Assembly: GCA_020433785.1 (NCBI GenBank)
Contig: JAGRCC010000780.1
Span: forward strand, 1 to 30,269
DNA from: Anaerolineae bacterium
GTDB lineage: Bacteria > Chloroflexota > Anaerolineae > 4572-78 > J111
Direction: 5' to 3'
Length of the DNA: 30,269 nt
The first letter of the stretch is position 1. The number at the start of each line of letters is the position of its first letter. Of the stretch, positions 26,901 to 30,269 are shown piece after piece. Under the pieces are notes generated by a model, which was given only the letters and a program-made list of their open reading frames with translations, was not told the DNA's origin and did not search any database. The position numbers and the translations under genes were made by a program.

Positions 26901-27553
26901 CGGCGACCGCTTAGGGCCAAAATAAGCATCAGTTGTTGGTGCGCTTCTTCGCGGAGGGGATCCAACTCCACCTGCCGCCAGGCATACTCGTAAGCAGCCT
27001 CATAGTCGCCTTGCTGTTCATGGTGAGCGGCCAGCTGATACAGGACCTGCAACGCCTCGCGGCGCAACCACTCTCGTTTGAGTCTGGCCCATTCCTCAAA
27101 GTTAGCGCTATCAGCCACAGAGAAATCAGCCAGAAAATCGCCCCGGTATAGACGGACGGCTTGGTGTAGCCGGGTCAGGCAGGGTTGGCAACCGCCCAGC
27201 TCAAAATGGGGGTGACGGCGACAGGCGGTTATCAACCCGGTAAAGTCGCCAACATCGAGATCATAATCACTGTCTAAGTTGAACTGAATGGTTTGCCGGG
27301 TGATTCGCCAGAAAGCGGAAGGAATTATCTGGCGCAATCTGTGGAGCGTTTGACGCAGATTTATACGAGCGGTTGCTTCGGACTGTTCTGGCCAAAACAA
27401 TTCGGCCAGGGCTTCACGAGGCTGTGGGTGGTGACTTTCTACAGCCAAATACGCCAACAGCGCCTGGACTTTGGCGGTATTGAAATGACTGACCACCTCC
27501 CCGGCCAGGTGAACCTGCAAGGGGCCGAGTAAGGAAATCTCCAGCATCGGCAT
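23912..27553 (-). CDS. SARP-type transcription regulator with AAA ATPase and TPR domains
   Basis: This 1213-residue cytoplasmic protein belongs to the large SARP class. Residues 1-~95 form an OmpR-like winged helix (LEISLLGPLQVHL, then LLAYLAVES and RINLRQTLHRLR). Residues ~97-255 are the bacterial transcriptional activator domain, with LYRGDFLADF and a CxxC at C122/C125. The ATPase part has Walker A GGAGRGKTT near residue 320 and Walker B LLLMLDDLQWAD near residue 480. Residues ~760-1200 are TPR-like helices. ATP- and ligand-dependent activation of nearby genes is family knowledge; the targets are unknown. The start is set by a TAGGAG site eight bases upstream and a matching promoter. The gene is intact and lies between comM-like copies, transcribed away from the TolB-like gene. 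Confidence 0.9.
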   Translation of the reverse strand: MPMLEISLLGPLQVHLAGEVVSHFNTAKVQALLAYLAVESHHPQPREALAELFWPEQSEATARINLRQTLHRLRQIIPSAFWRITRQTIQFNLDSDYDLDVGDFTGLITACRRHPHFELGGCQPCLTRLHQAVRLYRGDFLADFSVADSANFEEWARLKREWLRREALQVLYQLAAHHEQQGDYEAAYEYAWRQVELDPLREEAHQQLMLILALSGRRSEALAQYDTCRQLLAEALEIEPEAETTVLYERIREGKLGKEARQPRRKGNRFSTIPLLRSAPTSRPPTSATPFVARGRELDQLDGFLDLALAGQGRVVFVTGGAGRGKTTLIQEFARRAQARYANLVTADGHCNAYLGTGDPYLPFREILSLLTGDVDATWMAGAISREYAHRLRTLTPHSIQVLVDKGPALIDSFISGSALVNRAATMAQGAGDAGWLSQLKGLVARHETGQDLTHFAQSDLFEQYSQVLQVLARHSPLLLMLDDLQWADAGSISLLFHLGMKLKGQRLLLVGSYRPYEVALGRPATGPEQKERHPLESVVNEFQRRFGRNQINLSRTESRQFVAAFLATEPNRLGLAFEEALFQQTKGHAMFTAEMLRGMQERGDLVQDAYGRWVEGPVLDWETLPARVEGVIKERIDRLPQPLQETLRVASIEGEVFTAEVVAQVQAMAAPYLVKQLSSVLDRHHGLVSSHSVQRLAHNGQPLSRYRFRHILFQRYVYSSLAKAERVYLHEAVGKTLEQLYGSRTEEVALELARHFQAAKLVKKAVEYLCQAGERARRLSAHQEAVTHFNNGLALLETLPDTPWRSQQELILLIALGNALVVSKGFMAPEVGQTYVRARTLCQQAASSDSGRGVEEMTQYYTVLLGLHQHYQMRGEFQTARELGEEFLALAHQQENEAALRAAHGAVGVTLFHLGELATAQDHLEQGFAFYNRQQYRSLPFASGVDPGVGYILFYGAVALWVRGYPDQALTRSHKALAIAQTLAQPFTLGLALYNAALIHQLRREKQAALEQAQATISLATEHNFPLWLATARIIEGWVWTEQGEVQAGINQIRQSLDAFRTSLGGATGREPGISQYLSVLAEVYGQVGLFEEGLGILDETLTTVNRGGDRVWVAELHRLKGELLLRMEGGRMKDEAKTEAEKCFWQAIEVARRQGAKALELRATVSLSRLWQAQEKREAAGPILAKIYNWFSEGFDTPDLKEARALIEGLP

Positions 27554-27581
27554 TGGATGAACTCCTACTCATCAGTAACTC

Positions 27582-27610
27582 ATTATAAGCCAATTCCGTC
27601 AAATGACCAA
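27582..27610 (-). promoter_or_regulatory. Sigma70-like promoter of the SARP-type regulator
   Basis: Read on the - strand, TTGGTC (27610-27605) and a perfect TATAAT (27587-27582) are separated by exactly 17 bases. Transcription would start about 22 bases before the regulator ATG. The -35 box is only half consensus, as expected for a gene that may need activation. The surrounding 231 bases (27554-27784) hold no gene and form a divergent control region shared with the TolB-like gene. Confidence 0.55.
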
Positions 27611-27671
27611 CTCAATTTAAGGCATGTAACGCTAATATAACGGTTATGTCACGGGGGGGTAGTAAAATGGA

Positions 27672-27690
27672 GGAATAAGCGGGAATAAGC
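27672..27690. repeat. Tandem GGAATAAGC direct repeat in the divergent control region
   Basis: GGAATAAGC occurs at 27672-27680 and again at 27682-27690, one helical turn apart. It lies between the regulator promoter and the TolB-like gene. SARP-type regulators are known to bind short direct repeats spaced by about one turn, so this is a candidate operator for the neighbouring regulator. The function is inferred from position and spacing. Confidence 0.35.
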
Positions 27691-27784
27691 AAGTGATTTT
27701 TGAGTCAAGCTGCATCCGGCCAGCAGATGTTCTCTTTTACTGGCTTGATAACCCAAAATATGCAAACAATAACAAGGAGGCAAA

Positions 27785-28852
27785 ATGAGTACAGGAATAG
27801 TTCGGACAGACGGCATAAATTCTAATAAGATTGAAATGAGTCAGGCCACTATCGGTGGCCGCAATCAAGCATTGAATAGGGCAGCCATCCTGGCGACGCT
27901 AACGCTCATCCTCTTCTTAACCTCCCTAATCCCGCCCTCTCCTACCGGCTATGCAGCAGCCTTTCCGGGGCAGAACGGCAAGTTTGTTGTGACTATAGAC
28001 ACGTCCGGTAGTTGGGATCTCGATACCTTTGAACTCTATGTGATAACTGAGAATGCCAGCGGCAAGAATCTGAAGCGGTTAACCTACAATTCAGAATTCG
28101 ATTTTTACCCGGCCTGGTCGACTGATGGCAAAAAGATTGCCTTCAGTCGAAGATCCCAGGCTGGAAATTATGATATCTATGTAATGGACGCCAATGGCAA
28201 AAACCAGAAGAACCTGACGAATACTCCAACGATTGACGAAGTTGTTCCAGCCTGGTCGCCCGATGGGCAGAAGTTTGCTGTGAGCAGTTGTCCAAACGGA
28301 GATTTTGATTTTGACGCTGAGGAGTATAACTGCCTGGAAATCTACGTGATGGATGCAGACGGCAGCAATAAAATGAGGCTAACCGACGACAATGGGCAAG
28401 AGGATTATGGTCCAACCTGGTCACCTGATGGCCAAAAGATTGCTTTCGGTACCAATCGGGACGGCAATCGTGAGATCTACGTGATGGATGCGGACGGCAA
28501 CAACGAAACAAACCTGACCAACCACCCGGCGGATGATGGCTTCTTTGCGCCCTACTGGTCGCCTAATGGCGAGAAAATTGCCTTCACAACCGATCGGGAT
28601 GGCAACTGGGAAATTTATGTGATGAACGCGGATGGCAGTAATCAAACAAGGCTGACAAACAACGACTCATCCGACAGCATTCCAGTTTGGTCAGCCGACG
28701 GGCAGAAGATTGCCTTTAAGACCAATCGAGATGGTGGCAACTGGGAGATTTACGTGATGGATACGGTTGGTGGTAATCAGACGAGATTAACAAATACCGA
28801 GTTGCAGGTGCGTATTCTCGACTGGCAGTCACTTGGAAATAAGAAGAACTGA
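27785..28852 (+). CDS. TolB-like beta-propeller protein, membrane-anchored or secreted
   Basis: The 355-residue protein has a strong AAGGAGG site seven bases before the ATG. A hydrophobic segment at about residues 37-57 (ATLTLILFLTSLIPP) is a signal peptide or anchor with a long polar lead. A start at 27836 would give a more usual signal but lacks a ribosome binding site. Five PD40/WD40-like blades follow, each with the pattern P-x-WSPDGQKIAF and then EIYVMDADGSNQTRLTN, with small insertions. One insertion is acidic (DFDFDAEEYN). Such propellers act outside the cytoplasm in protein contacts; the partner is unknown. It is divergent from the SARP-type regulator and may be its target, which is inference. 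Confidence 0.82.
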   Translation: MSTGIVRTDGINSNKIEMSQATIGGRNQALNRAAILATLTLILFLTSLIPPSPTGYAAAFPGQNGKFVVTIDTSGSWDLDTFELYVITENASGKNLKRLTYNSEFDFYPAWSTDGKKIAFSRRSQAGNYDIYVMDANGKNQKNLTNTPTIDEVVPAWSPDGQKFAVSSCPNGDFDFDAEEYNCLEIYVMDADGSNKMRLTDDNGQEDYGPTWSPDGQKIAFGTNRDGNREIYVMDADGNNETNLTNHPADDGFFAPYWSPNGEKIAFTTDRDGNWEIYVMNADGSNQTRLTNNDSSDSIPVWSADGQKIAFKTNRDGGNWEIYVMDTVGGNQTRLTNTELQVRILDWQSLGNKKN

Positions 28853-28892
28853 GGGATTTATTGAAGCATGATGGTAAACTCCCTCTTTATTT
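28851..28892 (+). terminator. Probable intrinsic terminator of the TolB-like gene
   Basis: GAGGGATTTA (28851-28860) can pair with TAAACTCCCTC (28875-28885) to form a ten-pair stem with one bulged C and a 14-base loop. T-rich sequence (TTTATTT) follows. It overlaps the stop codon of the TolB-like gene. The stem is moderately stable and the T-tract is interrupted, so I rate it as likely but not certain. Confidence 0.45.
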
Positions 28893-29000
28893 GATCTTTA
28901 GCTCAGGAGGAGGCGACGATATTGACAAATATTCACAAATTATAGCAGCAAGTTTGATGTTGAATTGGTTGATCACCAGAATAAGCAAGGAGAACAAAGA

Positions 29001-29483
29001 ATGGATAAAAAATATATAACAATCAGTCCGTTGTTGTATCGGTTCGCAATAATTATGGGCAGTTTGGCCTTGCTCGTTGCGTTCACGCTACTGATCATGG
29101 GTACATTGAATTCGGAAGATGTTGATGCCCAGAGTATGGGCGAAGCTGGGTGTACCCTCAAAACGTTATACGGTCTCTATTCGTTTGAAGCCAGAGGCGT
29201 TATCAAAGACGGGGACGTCGTGCGCACTTATGTCGAAGCCGGTAATCAGTTTTTTGATGGCGAGGGAAATATTTCGGGTGTTTTTTCAGCTAGCGTAGAT
29301 GGTGAACCGATTGCCTCACGGGAAGCCTTTACCTCCACCTATTCTCTTGACCCCAATTGTACGGGGGTCAATGTTGCTCCGGTTGGAGATAGTTTTATAG
29401 AGTTCCATGTCTACACCAACCAAGACGGAAGCACCTTTTCCTATATTGGGGAAGGATTCAGCGGTCGCGGTATGAGACGATAG
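29001..29483 (+). CDS. Small secreted protein with one beta-rich domain
   Basis: I set the start at ATG 29001, eight bases after AAGGAG, giving 160 residues; an earlier frame start at 28965 has no ribosome binding site. Residues ~11-32 are hydrophobic (FAIIMGSLALLVAFTLLIMG) and a signal cleavage near DVDAQS is plausible. The mature part has the pattern TLYGLYSFEARG, FFDGEGNISGVFSASVDG, and FTSTYSLDPNCTG. This resembles a widespread family of small secreted beta-barrel (calycin-like) proteins of unknown ligand. Two Cys (in GCTLKT and NCTG) could form a disulfide. The 148 bases upstream contain the terminator of the previous gene and otherwise nothing I can name. Confidence 0.7.
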   Translation: MDKKYITISPLLYRFAIIMGSLALLVAFTLLIMGTLNSEDVDAQSMGEAGCTLKTLYGLYSFEARGVIKDGDVVRTYVEAGNQFFDGEGNISGVFSASVDGEPIASREAFTSTYSLDPNCTGVNVAPVGDSFIEFHVYTNQDGSTFSYIGEGFSGRGMRR

Positions 29484-29521
29484 AAACAGGACGGGCAGCC
29501 TTGACCCAGTTCCATGCGACC

Positions 29522-29768
29522 ACGTTCGGTTTGTCGATGCGCTGGTTGCTGAGCTTCTCGAAAGGTGCGCGAGGACTTTGACACTCGAAGGGTATCAATC
29601 CGGTCGGTCCGTCCATCTATGGGCCGGATTCTTTTTATGAGTAGCTCGTGGCCGTCAAGGTGGAGCAGGCATCCTCTCTTTTGTGATCGGTGTAGAAACG
29701 GCAGACGTAGGGGATCATTGAGCTGATCAAGATGAAGTTGACCGGGTTGGTCAGCGAACCAGCCGAGC
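29522..29768 (-). pseudogene. comM: Badly decayed middle fragment of a comM-like gene
   Basis: The DNA can be followed base by base against the middle of the comM-like fragment at 22860-23789 (around 23155-23396) and, over the shared part, against the copy at the right edge. The order of recognisable words is kept: GCGCTGGTTGCTGAG, ATCAATCCGGTC, GGGCCGGAT, GATCAAGATGAAGTTG. Many substitutions and small indels have destroyed the frame. Both ends are abrupt: the left end meets the region after the secreted protein gene, and the right end stops 33 bases before the third copy. It codes for nothing and is a relic of tandem duplication. Confidence 0.75.
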
Positions 29769-29801
29769 ATAGGGTTCAATCGCGTTGGTCACTTTGGTCG
29801 C

Positions 29802-30269
29802 CTAAACCTGCCGCCGAGGCCGATACTGAATCGCCTCGGCGATGTGCGCGGTCTGAATCTGCTCCACTCCCGCCAAATCGGCGATGGTGCGGGCCAGTTT
29901 GAGGATGCGATGATAGGCCCGCGCGCTCAACTGCATCTGCTGCATGGCCGCTTTGAGTAGGTTGGTGCTGGTCTCATCCAGCGGGCAAAATTGACGGATT
30001 TCGGCAGGGCCCATATCGGCGTTGGTTTGGAGGGGCATGTCTTTGAAGCGATCGCGCTGCACGGCGCGGGCGGCCTCGACTCGGTCCCGGACGGCGGCGC
30101 TCGGTTCGCCGGTGCGTTGGCTGCTAAGTTTCTCGAAGGGGACGCGGGGGACTTCGACGTGAATATCGATCCGGTCCATCAACGGGCCGGATATTTTTTT
30201 CTGGTAGCTCTTGACCATCGAGACGGAGCAGGTGCACTCTTTTTCGGGATCGGTGTAGAAGCCGCAGGG
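29802..30269 (-). CDS. comM: comM-like Mg-chelatase-related ATPase, C-terminal part (runs off right edge)
   Basis: The frame is open from the right edge to a TAG at 29802 and covers 155 visible residues of the ComM/YifB family. These include the end of the Cys cluster (PCGFYTDPEKECTC), MVKSYQKKISGPLMDRIDIH and the helical C-terminal domain with LSARAYHRILKLARTIADLA. From the shared Met onward it differs from the truncated copy at 22860-23789 at only about eight of 138 residues. This one is probably the functional gene, since nothing visible is broken, but the N-terminal and ATP-binding parts lie outside the window. ComM helps integrate incoming DNA in competent cells. Confidence 0.88.
   Translation of the reverse strand, partial: PCGFYTDPEKECTCSVSMVKSYQKKISGPLMDRIDIHVEVPRVPFEKLSSQRTGEPSAAVRDRVEAARAVQRDRFKDMPLQTNADMGPAEIRQFCPLDETSTNLLKAAMQQMQLSARAYHRILKLARTIADLAGVEQIQTAHIAEAIQYRPRRQV

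Noticed and set aside
28922..28945. TTGACA ... TATAGC as a promoter for the small secreted protein
   Set aside because: The spacer is only about 13 bases, too short for a sigma70 promoter.
1..30269. CRISPR array, tRNA or rRNA genes
   Set aside because: No regularly spaced direct repeats with unique spacers, and no recognisable tRNA or rRNA sequence, were seen on either strand by eye.

Overview
The window carries most of the downstream half of an extracellular contractile injection system (eCIS, Afp/PVC-like) gene cluster, followed by an accessory region with a large regulator, secreted or repeat proteins and several broken gene copies. No rRNA or marker gene fixes the taxonomy. The moderately high G+C, the pair of long baseplate proteins, the DUF6519-type beta-helix protein and the very long SARP/AAA/TPR regulator with a CxxC in its activator domain together suggest a Chloroflexota (Anaerolineae-like) bacterium. 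That assignment is inference.

Region 1 (1-6449) holds the loading ATPase, which runs off the left edge, an 84-residue protein and a 1412-residue effector-like protein, all joined by 4-base stop/start overlaps. A beta-propeller-like protein follows. The effector is a chimera. Its first ~930 residues are Pro/Ala-rich, then coiled coil, then amphipathic helices, with the G+C of the cluster. Its last ~470 residues are visibly A+T-richer and end in an HNH nuclease-like motif. The A+T-rich stretch continues through the propeller gene and stops where the structural genes resume. I read this as an exchangeable toxin plus candidate immunity cassette inside an eCIS operon.

Region 2 (6463-20110) is the baseplate and peripheral set, in order: CIS-tube-type adaptor, LysM protein, gpD/gp27-like hub, gp5-like OB-fold spike, PAAR-like tip, gp25-like wedge, two baseplate J-type proteins, a tail-protein-I-like protein with a beta-helix tail, and a DUF6519/beta-helix protein. 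Gaps are 0-27 bases and all genes are on the + strand, so one operon is likely. Sheath, tube, cap and a classical fibre gene are not in view; the first three are expected upstream.

Region 3 (20111-30269) is a patchwork. It holds an 80-base palindromic repeat element, a GNAT acetyltransferase, a polytopic membrane protein, a decayed TPR fragment, a decayed + strand fragment, a 5'-truncated comM, a 1213-residue SARP-type regulator, a TolB-like propeller protein and a small secreted protein. It ends with a second, badly decayed comM fragment and a third comM copy running off the right edge. The three comM copies lie in the same orientation and bracket the regulator block, so the area looks shaped by duplication, insertion and decay.
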